Assembly (NCBI RefSeq): GCF_013376455.1
Contig: NZ_CP045504.1
Coordinates: 3,493,001-3,557,000 of the forward strand
Length of the DNA stretch: 64,000 nucleotides
Direction: 5' to 3'
Origin: Desulfolutivibrio sulfodismutans DSM 3696
GTDB lineage: Bacteria; Desulfobacterota; Desulfovibrionia; Desulfovibrionales; Desulfovibrionaceae
Made by a program: the position numbers and the translations under genes. This document shows positions 24,353-32,814 of the stretch, piece by piece; the stretch's first letter is position 1; every line of letters begins with the position of its first letter. The notes under the pieces are model-generated. The model made no database searches, was not told the DNA's origin, and was given only the letters and a program-made list of their open reading frames with translations.

Positions 24353-26341
24353 ATGCCTACCATTCCCGTTAAGGAAGAGCCCAAAGGTATCGCCCTTGCC
24401 GAGCCGGAACTGATCGAAAAAGACGTCGACATTCTTATGGTCGGCGGCGGCATGGGCACCTGCGGAGCCGCTTACGAGGCGTGCCGTTGGGCCGACAAGA
24501 TCGGCGGGATCAAGATCATGCTGCTGGACAAGGCTTCGCTTGAGCGTTCCGGCGCCGTGGCCCAGGGCCTGTCCGCCATCAACACCTATGTCGGCGAGAA
24601 CCCGGTGGACGACTACGTCCGCATGGTCCGCACCGACCTGATGGGCCTCGTGCGCGAAGATCTGATCTTCGACCTGGGCCGTCACGTGGACGACTCCGTC
24701 CACCTGTTCGAAGAGTGGGGCCTGCCTTGCTGGGTGAAAGAAGGCGACCACAACCTGGACGGCGCTGCGGCCAAGGCCAAGGGCGTGTCCCTGCGCACCG
24801 GCGCGGCCCCTGTCCGCTCCGGCCGTTGGCAGATCATGATCAACGGCGAGTCCTACAAGTGCATCGTGGCCGAGGCGGCGAAAAACGCCCTGGGCCAGGA
24901 TCGCTACATGGAGCGCGTGTTCGTCGTGAAGCTGCTTTTGGACGCCAACGAGAAGAACCGCATCGCCGGCGCCGTGGGCTTCTCCACCCGCGAAAACAAA
25001 GTGTACGTGTTCAAGACCAACGCCATGGTCGTGGCCTGCGGCGGCGCGGTCAACGTGTACCGCCCCCGGTCCACTGGTGAAGGCATGGGTCGCGCCTGGT
25101 ACCCGGTGTGGAACTCCGGTTCCACCTACACCATGTGCGCTCAGGTCGGCGCCGAGATGACCATGATGGAAAACCGCTTCGTCCCGGCTCGTTTCAAGGA
25201 CGGTTACGGCCCGGTCGGCGCCTGGTTCCTGCTTTTCAAGGCCAAAGCCACCAACGCCAAGGGTGAAGACTACTGCGTCACCAACCGCGCCATGCTGAAG
25301 CCCTACGAGGATCGCGGCTACGCCAAGGGTCACGTCATCCCGACCTGTCTGCGTAACCACATGATGCTTCGCGAAATGCGCGAAGGTCGCGGCCCCATCT
25401 ACATGGACACCGCCACCGCGCTGCAGACCACCTTCGCCAAGCTCACCCCCGAGCAGCAGAAGCACCTGGAAGCCGAGGCTTGGGAAGACTTCCTCGACAT
25501 GTGCGTCGGCCAGGCCAACCTGTGGGCCTGCATGAACATCGAGCCCGAAGTCAGCGGCTCCGAGATCATGCCCACCGAGCCGTACCTGCTCGGTTCCCAC
25601 TCCGGCTGCTGCGGCATCTGGGTTTCCGGCCCCGACGAGAAGTGGGTTCCGGACGACTACAAAGTCAAGGCCGACAACGGCAAAGTCTATAACCGCATGA
25701 CCACGGTCAACGGCCTGTGGACCTGCGCTGACGGCGTCGGCGCCTCCGGCCACAAGTTCTCCTCCGGTTCCCATGCTGAAGGCCGCATCGTCGGCAAGCA
25801 GATGGTGCGCTGGGTGGCGGACCACAAGGACTTCAAGCCCGCCCTGAAGCAGAGCGCCGCCGAGCTGGCCAAGGAAATCTACCAGCCGTGGCACACCTTC
25901 CAGGAAGGCAAGGCCGCTTCGACGGATCCCGTCGTCAACCCCAACTACATCAGCCCGCACAACTTCATGATGCGCCTGGTGAAGTGCACGGACGAGTACG
26001 GCGGAGGCTGCGCCACCCTGTACACCACGTCCAAGACCCTGCTGGACACCGGCTTCAAGTTGCTGCAGATGCTGGAAGAGGACAGCAAGAAGCTGGCCGC
26101 CCGCGATCTGCACGAACTGATGCGTTGCTGGGAGCAGTACCACCGCCTGTGGACCGTCCGTCTGCACATGACCCACATCATGTTCCGCGAAGAAACCCGC
26201 TACCCGGGCTTCTACTATCGCGGCGACTTCCTGGGCCTGGACGACAGCAAGTGGAAGTGCTTCGTCAACTCCGTGTACGATCCGGAGACCAAGGAAACCA
26301 AGGTCTTCAAGAAGACCTACCACCAGATCATTCCGGACTAA
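24353..26341 (+). CDS. aprA: Adenylylsulfate reductase alpha subunit
   Basis: AprA is the FAD subunit that binds APS. The 662-residue protein shows the dinucleotide fold MVGGGMGTCGAAYEA, LLDKASLERSGAVAQGLSAIN, an Arg-rich substrate region and the FAD C-terminal motif GASGHKFSSGSHAEGRIVG. The ribosome site is GGAGGAGA. Codon use is strongly biased to C-ending codons, fitting very high expression. A terminator follows within 15 bases, partly separating it from qmo. Confidence 0.98.
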   Translation: MPTIPVKEEPKGIALAEPELIEKDVDILMVGGGMGTCGAAYEACRWADKIGGIKIMLLDKASLERSGAVAQGLSAINTYVGENPVDDYVRMVRTDLMGLVREDLIFDLGRHVDDSVHLFEEWGLPCWVKEGDHNLDGAAAKAKGVSLRTGAAPVRSGRWQIMINGESYKCIVAEAAKNALGQDRYMERVFVVKLLLDANEKNRIAGAVGFSTRENKVYVFKTNAMVVACGGAVNVYRPRSTGEGMGRAWYPVWNSGSTYTMCAQVGAEMTMMENRFVPARFKDGYGPVGAWFLLFKAKATNAKGEDYCVTNRAMLKPYEDRGYAKGHVIPTCLRNHMMLREMREGRGPIYMDTATALQTTFAKLTPEQQKHLEAEAWEDFLDMCVGQANLWACMNIEPEVSGSEIMPTEPYLLGSHSGCCGIWVSGPDEKWVPDDYKVKADNGKVYNRMTTVNGLWTCADGVGASGHKFSSGSHAEGRIVGKQMVRWVADHKDFKPALKQSAAELAKEIYQPWHTFQEGKAASTDPVVNPNYISPHNFMMRLVKCTDEYGGGCATLYTTSKTLLDTGFKLLQMLEEDSKKLAARDLHELMRCWEQYHRLWTVRLHMTHIMFREETRYPGFYYRGDFLGLDDSKWKCFVNSVYDPETKETKVFKKTYHQIIPD

Positions 26342-26353
26342 AGATGCGCATGA

Positions 26354-26385
26354 CGGCCGCGGGCTTCTGCCCGCGGCCGTTTTTT
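26354..26385 (+). terminator. Terminator between aprA and qmoA
   Basis: CGGCCGCGGGC (26354-26364) and GCCCGCGGCCG (26369-26379) form an 11-bp perfect stem with a TTCT loop, ending in TTTTTT. It lies 12 bases after aprA. QmoABC is therefore either made from read-through or from its own promoter in the 110 bases that follow. Confidence 0.9.
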
Positions 26386-26497
26386 AACGGTCTTATCCGG
26401 GACGACCGACCGGGCCGTTGACCGAGCCGTCCGCGGGGTCTATCGTCGCGGATCAGGCCGTTTGCATGCGGGCTATAACCACTGCCGGGAGGTTGCG

Positions 26498-27739
26498 ATG
26501 TCGAGCAGCGCGATACTCGTCGTCGGCGGCGGCTTCAGCGGGATCACCGCCGCATTGGAAGCCGCTGAAGTCGGCCACGAAGTGTTCATTGTCGAGAAAA
26601 ATCCCTTCTTGGGCGGCCGGGTAATGCAGCTCAACAAGTATTTTCCAAAGCTGTGCCCCCCGTCCTGCGGGCTGGAGATCCAGTTCCAGCGCATCAAAAA
26701 CAATAAGAACGTCAAGTTTTTCACCATGGCCGAGGTGACCAAGGTCACGGGCAAGCCCGGCGATTACGATGTGACCATAAGCATCCGGCCCCGGTATGTG
26801 GAACCCGGCAGCCTTGATCTGTCCGATGCCGCCGAGGCCCTTTCCAAGGACGTGCCAAGCGAGTTCGAACTGGGCATGGGCAGCCGCAAGGCCCTGTACA
26901 TGGACGTGCCGTTCGCCTTCCCCAATCGCTACGTCCTGGACAAGGACAACTGTTCGAAAGAGGATCTGGCTTCCCTGGCCGGAACCGACATCATCAACAT
27001 GGGCGACGCCCCCAAGGAAGTGACGGTCAAGGTCGGCAGCATCATCTACGCCACCGGCTGGAAGCCCTACGACGTCACCCGCCTGACTAATCTGGGCGCC
27101 GGAAGCATCAAAAACTGCGTGTCCAACATGCAGCTCGAGCGTCTGGCCTCGCCCAGCGGCCCCACGAACGGCTGCATCGTGCGCCCCTCCGACGGCCGCA
27201 CCCCGCGCTCCATCGCCTTCGTGCAGTGCGCCGGCTCCCGCGACGAAAACCACTTGAACTACTGTTCCTACATCTGCTGCATGGCCTCCCTCAAGCAGGC
27301 CGCCTATGTTCGCGAGCAGTATCCGAACGCGCGCATCACCATCTATTATATCGATCTGCGTACCCCCGGGCGCTACGAGAACTTCGCCAAAAAGATCCTG
27401 GCCGACGACAAGATCGCCACGGTCAAGGGCAAGGTCGCGGCAGTGGCCGAGGATTCCGCCACCGGCGACGTGCTGCTCACCGTGGAGGACGCGGTGACCG
27501 GCATCAAGTCCGAGAACCGTTTCGAGATGGCGGTTCTGGCCACGGGCATGCAGCCGAGCCTGGCCGGACAGAAACTGCCGGTGGACGTGGCCCTTGACGA
27601 GATGGGATTTCTCGTGGGCGGCGAGGAGAAAGGCATATTCGCCGCCGGATGCGCCAAGACGCCGCTTGATGTCATGAAATCGGCCCAATCCGCGACCGGC
27701 GCGGCCATGAAAGCGATTCAAACGGTGAGAGGGAGGTAG
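26498..27739 (+). CDS. qmoA: Quinone-interacting membrane-bound oxidoreductase subunit A
   Basis: QmoA is a soluble FAD subunit of the Qmo complex, which passes electrons between menaquinol and APS reductase. The 413-residue protein is related to heterodisulfide reductase HdrA. It has the FAD fold VVGGGFSGITAALEAAE, EKNPFLGGRV, the IAFVQCAGSRDEN segment and LATGMQPS. The ATG at 26498 follows GGGAGG; a shorter upstream in-frame ATG lacks one. It is the first gene of qmoABC and precedes qmoB by six bases. Confidence 0.96.
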   Translation: MSSSAILVVGGGFSGITAALEAAEVGHEVFIVEKNPFLGGRVMQLNKYFPKLCPPSCGLEIQFQRIKNNKNVKFFTMAEVTKVTGKPGDYDVTISIRPRYVEPGSLDLSDAAEALSKDVPSEFELGMGSRKALYMDVPFAFPNRYVLDKDNCSKEDLASLAGTDIINMGDAPKEVTVKVGSIIYATGWKPYDVTRLTNLGAGSIKNCVSNMQLERLASPSGPTNGCIVRPSDGRTPRSIAFVQCAGSRDENHLNYCSYICCMASLKQAAYVREQYPNARITIYYIDLRTPGRYENFAKKILADDKIATVKGKVAAVAEDSATGDVLLTVEDAVTGIKSENRFEMAVLATGMQPSLAGQKLPVDVALDEMGFLVGGEEKGIFAAGCAKTPLDVMKSAQSATGAAMKAIQTVRGR

Positions 27740-27745
27740 AAGGCG

Positions 27746-30055
27746 ATGGCCGAAAAAATCGGTGTGTATATAGATGAGTCCAGCATCGCCCCGCACCTGG
27801 ACGCGGGAGATCTGGCCGCCTTCGTCAAGGAAAAGCTCGGCGGCACGTGTCCGGTCATCAAGACCCACAAACGCCTTTCGAGCCCCGCCGCCGTGGCCGA
27901 CATCAAAAGCGATATCGAGGCTGGCAGCATCGACGCCGTCTTATTGTGCGGCACCTCCCCCCGCGTGGACTGGGAAGTCTTCGATTTCGGGGACAAGGTG
28001 CTTGTTGATCGCGTGAACCTGCGCGAATTCGGCGTGTTGGCCTATAAAAACCCGGACGGCAGCACGCTTGCCAAGGATGAGGCCGCCCCGGATCTGCTCA
28101 AGATGGTGGCCAGGGACTACGTCAAGATGGGGGTGATGAAGCTCACCAAGATGAAGGCCCCCGATCCGGAAATGGTCGAATCCGTCAAGACCATCCTGGT
28201 CATCGGCGGCGGCTTCACCGGCCTGAATGCGGCCCTGTCCGCCGTCAAGGGCGGCTTCGACGTGGTGCTCCTGGAAAAGACCGGCGCTCTGGGCGGCAAA
28301 GCCGCCACCCAGTACAAGACCTTCCCCATGGCCTATCCGTACACCGAGGCGCACGCCATCGGCATCGAGAAGCTCATCGCCGAGGTCACGGGCAACGCCA
28401 AAATCAAGGTCAAAACCGGGACCACCCTCAAAGAGCTCCAGGGCGCGCCCGGCAACTACACGGCCGTTTTGACCGGCCCGGGCGGCGAGTCCTCGGAGCC
28501 CATCGGGGCCGTGGTCCTGGCCGCCGGTTGGTCTCCCCAGGATACCGAATATCTGAAGCCCTTCGGCTACGGGATCTATAAAAACGTCATCACCACGGCC
28601 GAGTTCGAGGCCATGGCCAAAAACGGCGGCATCAAGCGCCCCTCGGACGGCAAGGCCCCGGGCAGCGTCCTTTTCGCCGTGGACGTGGCCGCCCTGATCA
28701 AAGAGATCCCTGCCCCCGAGCCCGAGGCCCCGGCCGAAGGCGAGACCGCTCCCGCCGCTCCGGCCGCCGCCGCAGCGCCTGAAGAGGCCGAGGCCAAGAC
28801 CAACTTCATGGAAGTCAAAACCGCCAAGCACCTCATCTACAGCTCTGAATTGACCAGCCTCGTGGCGCTGAAGCAGGCTGGCTACGTGGACGAAATGCTG
28901 CCCGGTTCCGTGGCCATGATCGTCTACGACTCCATGATGGTCCCGGGCATCAACGAACGCTACTATCGCGCCGCCCAGGACAAGCCCGGGGTGATGCTCA
29001 CCAAGGGAACCATCACCGGCGTCAAGGAAGCCCCCGGCGGCATGCTGACGGTCAGCGCCACGGGAACCCTGCTTGGGGCTGAGGCGGAATTCACGGCCGA
29101 TCTGGTGGTTCTGCCCACGGGGCTGGTTCCGGCCACGGCCACCGACCCCACCATCAACCTGGTGTACCGCCAGGGACCGGCCTTCCCGGACCTGGACCTG
29201 TTCGACGGCTACGCCGACTCGAACTATATCTGCTTCCCCTACGAGACCCGCCGCACGGGCATCTACGCGGCTGGGTGCGTGCGCCAGCCCATGACCATGG
29301 CCCAGGCCAAGGACGATGCTGACGGCGCGGTCCTCAAGGCCATCCAGTGCATCACCTCGTCCAACCGGGGCGTTGCCGTGCATCCGCGCTCGGGCGACCG
29401 GTCCTTCCCGGTGTTCAACTTCGTGCGCTGCACCCAGTGCAAACGCTGCACCGAGGAATGTCCCTTCGGGGCCCTGGACGACGATGAAAAGGGAACGCCG
29501 AAACCCAATCCCACGCGCTGCCGCCGCTGCGGCACCTGTATGGGCGCGTGTCCGGAGCGGGTCATCTCCTTTGACAACTACAATGTCGACATGATCGGCT
29601 CCATGATCCGCGAAATGGACATCCCGCCCAAGATCGACGAGGGCGGCCCCCGGGTGCTGATCCTGGCCTGCGAAAACGACGCCTATCCGGCCCTGGACAT
29701 GGCGGCGCTTCGCGGCAAGCATTGGAGTCCCTACGTGCGCATCATCCCGGTGCGCTGCCTGGGCTCGGTCAACGCCATCTGGGTGGCCGACGCCATGTCC
29801 AAAGGCGTGGACGGGGTGATGATGCTCGGTTGCAAATACGGCGACGACTATCAGTGCCACTTCGTCAAGGGTTCGGAGATCTGCAACCGCCGCAAGGAAA
29901 ACATCGCGGAGTCGCTCAAGCGTCTGGGTGTGGAGCCCGAGCGCGTGGAGCAATACCAGGTGTCCATCGACGAGTACGACAAGGTCCCGGACATGATCGA
30001 TTCGTTTATCGAGATGGTCCTGAAAATTGGGCCGAACCCGTTCAAAGGATACTAG
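27746..30055 (+). CDS. qmoB: Quinone-interacting membrane-bound oxidoreductase subunit B
   Basis: QmoB is the large FAD/Fe-S subunit, like HdrA fused to an MvhD-type domain. The 769-residue protein has an N-terminal alpha/beta part, a FAD fold (VIGGGFTGLNAALSA, about residues 151-165), an Ala/Pro/Glu-rich insert near 325-350, two [4Fe-4S] motifs (CTQCKRCTEECP and CRRCGTCMGACP, about 565-615) and the C-terminal MvhD-like part (ILACENDAYP, MLGCKYGDDYQCHF). The stop is nine bases before qmoC. Confidence 0.96.
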   Translation: MAEKIGVYIDESSIAPHLDAGDLAAFVKEKLGGTCPVIKTHKRLSSPAAVADIKSDIEAGSIDAVLLCGTSPRVDWEVFDFGDKVLVDRVNLREFGVLAYKNPDGSTLAKDEAAPDLLKMVARDYVKMGVMKLTKMKAPDPEMVESVKTILVIGGGFTGLNAALSAVKGGFDVVLLEKTGALGGKAATQYKTFPMAYPYTEAHAIGIEKLIAEVTGNAKIKVKTGTTLKELQGAPGNYTAVLTGPGGESSEPIGAVVLAAGWSPQDTEYLKPFGYGIYKNVITTAEFEAMAKNGGIKRPSDGKAPGSVLFAVDVAALIKEIPAPEPEAPAEGETAPAAPAAAAAPEEAEAKTNFMEVKTAKHLIYSSELTSLVALKQAGYVDEMLPGSVAMIVYDSMMVPGINERYYRAAQDKPGVMLTKGTITGVKEAPGGMLTVSATGTLLGAEAEFTADLVVLPTGLVPATATDPTINLVYRQGPAFPDLDLFDGYADSNYICFPYETRRTGIYAAGCVRQPMTMAQAKDDADGAVLKAIQCITSSNRGVAVHPRSGDRSFPVFNFVRCTQCKRCTEECPFGALDDDEKGTPKPNPTRCRRCGTCMGACPERVISFDNYNVDMIGSMIREMDIPPKIDEGGPRVLILACENDAYPALDMAALRGKHWSPYVRIIPVRCLGSVNAIWVADAMSKGVDGVMMLGCKYGDDYQCHFVKGSEICNRRKENIAESLKRLGVEPERVEQYQVSIDEYDKVPDMIDSFIEMVLKIGPNPFKGY

Positions 30056-30064
30056 GAGGGGACA

Positions 30065-31264
30065 ATGTCGCAAGTTGCAAAAATCCAACCCGATCTGCAG
30101 TTCGTCAAGGAATTGCAGGCCGTCGGCGGGGAATCCCTCAAAAAGTGCTATCAGTGCGCCACGTGCAGCGTGGCCTGCCCCCTGGCGCCGCCTGAGAATC
30201 CCTTTCCCCGCAAGGAGATGGTCTGGGCCCAGTGGGGCTTAAAGGACCGCTTTGAGGGCGATATCGACATCTGGCTGTGCCACAACTGCCAGACCTGCTC
30301 GGAATTGTGCCCGCGCGGAGCGCGTCCCGGCGATCTGATCAGCGCGCTTCGCAACATGACGTACCGCAAGCTGGTCAAGCCCTCCATCGTGGGCGAGTGG
30401 ATGAGTTCGAGCAAGTATCTGCCCATTCTCATCGCCATCCCGGCCGTGCTGTTCCTTCTTATTTGGTACATCAGCACCGGGTTGACCATCCCCGAGGGCG
30501 AGATCGTCTACGGCAAGGTCTTCTACGGCGACTACTACATCGACCCGCCGTTTACGCTTCTGGCCTTGTTCGTGGCCTTCACCTTCTTTCGGGGTGCGGT
30601 CACCCTGTGGAAGTCCTTTGACAAGGCCCTGCCCAAGACCCTGGTCATCGGCAAGCAGCGGGTCAAGCCGACGCTTCTCGAGTCCGTCAAGGCCGTGCTT
30701 CTGGGCGAAATCGCCACCCACGTGAAGTGGAACGAGTGCGGCAACGACAATACCGAGCGTTTCAAAGGCCACCTGAGCCTGTTTTACGGCTTCCTGGCCC
30801 TGGCCGTGGTCACCGGCGTAGTGGCGGCCGGACACTGGGGCGGCAAGGTGCTGACGTTTATCGCCCCCATCGGCCACACCCCCATGCCCCTGTGGAGTCC
30901 GGTGAAGCTTCTGGCCAACGTGGGCGCGGTGCTGCTCCTGGTGGGGCTGACCTACCTGACCCGGCGTCGTCTCAATGCCGATTCCTCGAAATCCACGTCG
31001 TCGTACTACGACTGGTACTTGCTTGGCGTCATCTGGGCCGTGGCCTTGACGGGCATCGGTTCGGAACTGTTCCGCTTGTCCGGTGTGGCGACCCTTGCCT
31101 ATCCGGTCTACTATCTGCACCTCATCGCCGTGTTCATGCTGTTCGCCTATCTGCCCTGGTCCAAGCTCGGGCATCTGGTCTATCGCACCACGGCATTGGT
31201 GTATGCCCATCAGGTCGGTCGTCTGCCCCTGGCCCGTGAAGAAGAAAAAATTTTCATGGTTTAA
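30065..31264 (+). CDS. qmoC: Quinone-interacting membrane-bound oxidoreductase subunit C
   Basis: QmoC anchors Qmo in the membrane and exchanges electrons with the menaquinone pool. The 399-residue protein joins an HdrC-like N-terminus with two [4Fe-4S] motifs (CYQCATCSVACP at about 26-37, CHNCQTCSELCP at about 74-85) to an HdrE/NarI-like cytochrome b domain of about six helices from residue 119. AGGAGGGG precedes the ATG. Several His residues in the helices could bind heme. Confidence 0.96.
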   Translation: MSQVAKIQPDLQFVKELQAVGGESLKKCYQCATCSVACPLAPPENPFPRKEMVWAQWGLKDRFEGDIDIWLCHNCQTCSELCPRGARPGDLISALRNMTYRKLVKPSIVGEWMSSSKYLPILIAIPAVLFLLIWYISTGLTIPEGEIVYGKVFYGDYYIDPPFTLLALFVAFTFFRGAVTLWKSFDKALPKTLVIGKQRVKPTLLESVKAVLLGEIATHVKWNECGNDNTERFKGHLSLFYGFLALAVVTGVVAAGHWGGKVLTFIAPIGHTPMPLWSPVKLLANVGAVLLLVGLTYLTRRRLNADSSKSTSSYYDWYLLGVIWAVALTGIGSELFRLSGVATLAYPVYYLHLIAVFMLFAYLPWSKLGHLVYRTTALVYAHQVGRLPLAREEEKIFMV

Positions 31265-31282
31265 TGAAAGGAGGAGGATACC

Positions 31283-31960
31283 ATGGCTGAAGCTCGCAAA
31301 GTGTTCCCCATGAACACGTTCGTGTCGTATCTCAAAGGTGTGGATAAGGAAGGCAACAAAAAGGGCGTCGTGGAACTGGTGGGCTACATGACCCAGTCCG
31401 AGATCGACGAGGAACTGGCCCCCTTCGCGGCCGCCCTGGCCAAGGCCTGGATCTACGAGCAGCACCCCGAGTTGGTGAAGATGACCAGCGGCGACCTGTC
31501 CGCCCAGGGACAGAACGTGTCCGTGGCCATACTGCCCCCGGACGTCACCGCCGAGGTGGGCGCGCTGTTCGCCAAGCTGGCCGCCGACAAGAAGACCATC
31601 TGTGAACAGGCCGCCAAGCTGGAGAAGGTCGAGAAGGAGCTGGCCGAAAAGACCGCCATCCTCAAAGACACCGACACCCGCATGAAGGCCGCCGAGACCA
31701 AGGTCAAGTCCCTGGAGGCCTCCCTGCAGAGCGCCGGAGACAAGGTCATCGTGGCCTCCGAGGCCAAGGTTGTGGAATACATCGGCAAGGTCGACGAACT
31801 GCTCAAGATGATCGAAGACGTGAAAAAGCACGGCGTGGTCACCGTGTCCGGCGGTGGCGCGGCTCCGGCCGCGGGCGGCACCGGAACCCCCGACGCGGGC
31901 GGCGAGCCCTCCTCGGATTTCGGTTTCGGCAGCGACGCCTTCGCCACCGACAAGTGGTAG
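31283..31960 (+). CDS. Conserved protein of the qmo operon (QmoD-like)
   Basis: This 225-residue soluble protein follows qmoC by 18 bases with GGAGGAGG before the ATG. It corresponds in position to the small gene after qmoABC in Desulfovibrio vulgaris (DVU0851). The N-terminal 90 residues form a compact unknown domain. Residues 105-175 are a long Lys/Glu/Ala coiled coil (EKVEKELAEKTAILKDTD...). The tail is Gly/Ala/Pro-rich and acidic, ending FGSDAFATDKW. There is no signal peptide or membrane segment. The function is unknown; partnering Qmo with APS reductase is a guess. Confidence 0.85.
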   Translation: MAEARKVFPMNTFVSYLKGVDKEGNKKGVVELVGYMTQSEIDEELAPFAAALAKAWIYEQHPELVKMTSGDLSAQGQNVSVAILPPDVTAEVGALFAKLAADKKTICEQAAKLEKVEKELAEKTAILKDTDTRMKAAETKVKSLEASLQSAGDKVIVASEAKVVEYIGKVDELLKMIEDVKKHGVVTVSGGGAAPAAGGTGTPDAGGEPSSDFGFGSDAFATDKW

Positions 31961-32033
31961 ATCGCGTTCCGGTTCCCTTCGCGGACCCGGTCCTCCGGCT
32001 TTTTTAGCGGGCTTTTTGGCCCATGGTATGACA

Positions 32034-32074
32034 GTCATCGCGCGGTCGGTTCGTCCGGCCGCGCGATGTTTTTT
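32034..32074 (+). terminator. Terminator of the qmo operon
   Basis: CATCGCGCGGTCGG and CCGGCCGCGCGATG pair with one bulge around TTCGT, then TTTTTT. It lies about 75 bases after the last qmo gene. Confidence 0.88.
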
Positions 32075-32384
32075 GGTCTGCCATCTCGGGGTAGGGTGGG
32101 CGTACGCCAAGACGACTTGAGCTTTGGTCGACCTGGAACAGTCTGGACAGTCTGGACAGTCTGGAAAGGATTGGGACAGTTTGGGGCGGCCTGTGCCCTT
32201 AGTCGCCTTGGGGCTGAGGAGGCTTGGAACAGCCAGGACAGTCTGGGACGGGGAAAGCTGATGCTGGGACGGCCTGGGGCGACGGAGGACGATTTGTGGC
32301 GGTATGGATGGGCAGCGCCGCACGCCACGACATGCGCCGCATGGGTGGTGCGGCCTACTCGTGATTTTGAGGCCGCAGGCCGCC
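32075..32384. repeat. Degenerate short tandem repeats, no gene
   Basis: Three perfect 9-base units ACAGTCTGG run from 32138 to 32164. Looser copies (GGGACAGTTTGGG, GGACAGTCTGGGACGG) continue to about 32270. The rest of the 310 bases, on either strand, contains no frame with a ribosome site or family sequence. Confidence 0.65.
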
Positions 32385-32678
32385 TCAGCCTTCCCGCGTC
32401 CTTTCCGATCCGCTGGCCGACAGGTCGGCGTCCCGGGCCCGGGCGGCCTCGGCCCGCAGGCGGGCGATGATTTCGTCGTAGCCGCCTGGGCGGTGGGGCC
32501 GGATGCAGCCCGTGCAATCCTTGATGCCGCTGCGAAGGATGAAATTTCCGCCGCAGTCCGGGAGGAAATACAGGGGACAGAAGCAGAACAGGCAGTTGAA
32601 TTCGGCGGGATCAAGCCCCTGATGGCAGGGGAAATACTCGCACTGGACATTCTGGAAAAAGCGGTGGCTTGGCTTCAT
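32385..32678 (-). CDS. Cysteine-rich small-domain protein
   Basis: This 97-residue protein matches the 'cysteine-rich small domain' family: SHRFFQNVQCEYFPCHQG, NCLFCFCPLYFLPDCGGNF and IKDCTGCIRPHRPGGYDEII. About ten Cys and His suggest an Fe-S cluster or zinc. Family members often sit near cobalamin genes, but none is adjacent here. GGGAGG lies well placed before the ATG. The last 20 residues are a loose, charged tail. Confidence 0.82.
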   Translation of the reverse strand: MKPSHRFFQNVQCEYFPCHQGLDPAEFNCLFCFCPLYFLPDCGGNFILRSGIKDCTGCIRPHRPGGYDEIIARLRAEAARARDADLSASGSERTREG

Positions 32679-32814
32679 GGGCCGGTATCCTCCCTGGTTG
32701 TGTCTACGCCTTGTGCGGCGGGCGTGGAAGCCTCAATTGGCCTATGGGCGTTGGCACGCGGCTTGCTTCAACTGCACCGAGAGCACCAGACCAGGAAAAA
32801 CAGGACCGCCGAAC

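Noticed and set aside
32138-32164. Possible CRISPR array from short repeats
   Set aside because: The 9-base units are directly adjacent without spacers.
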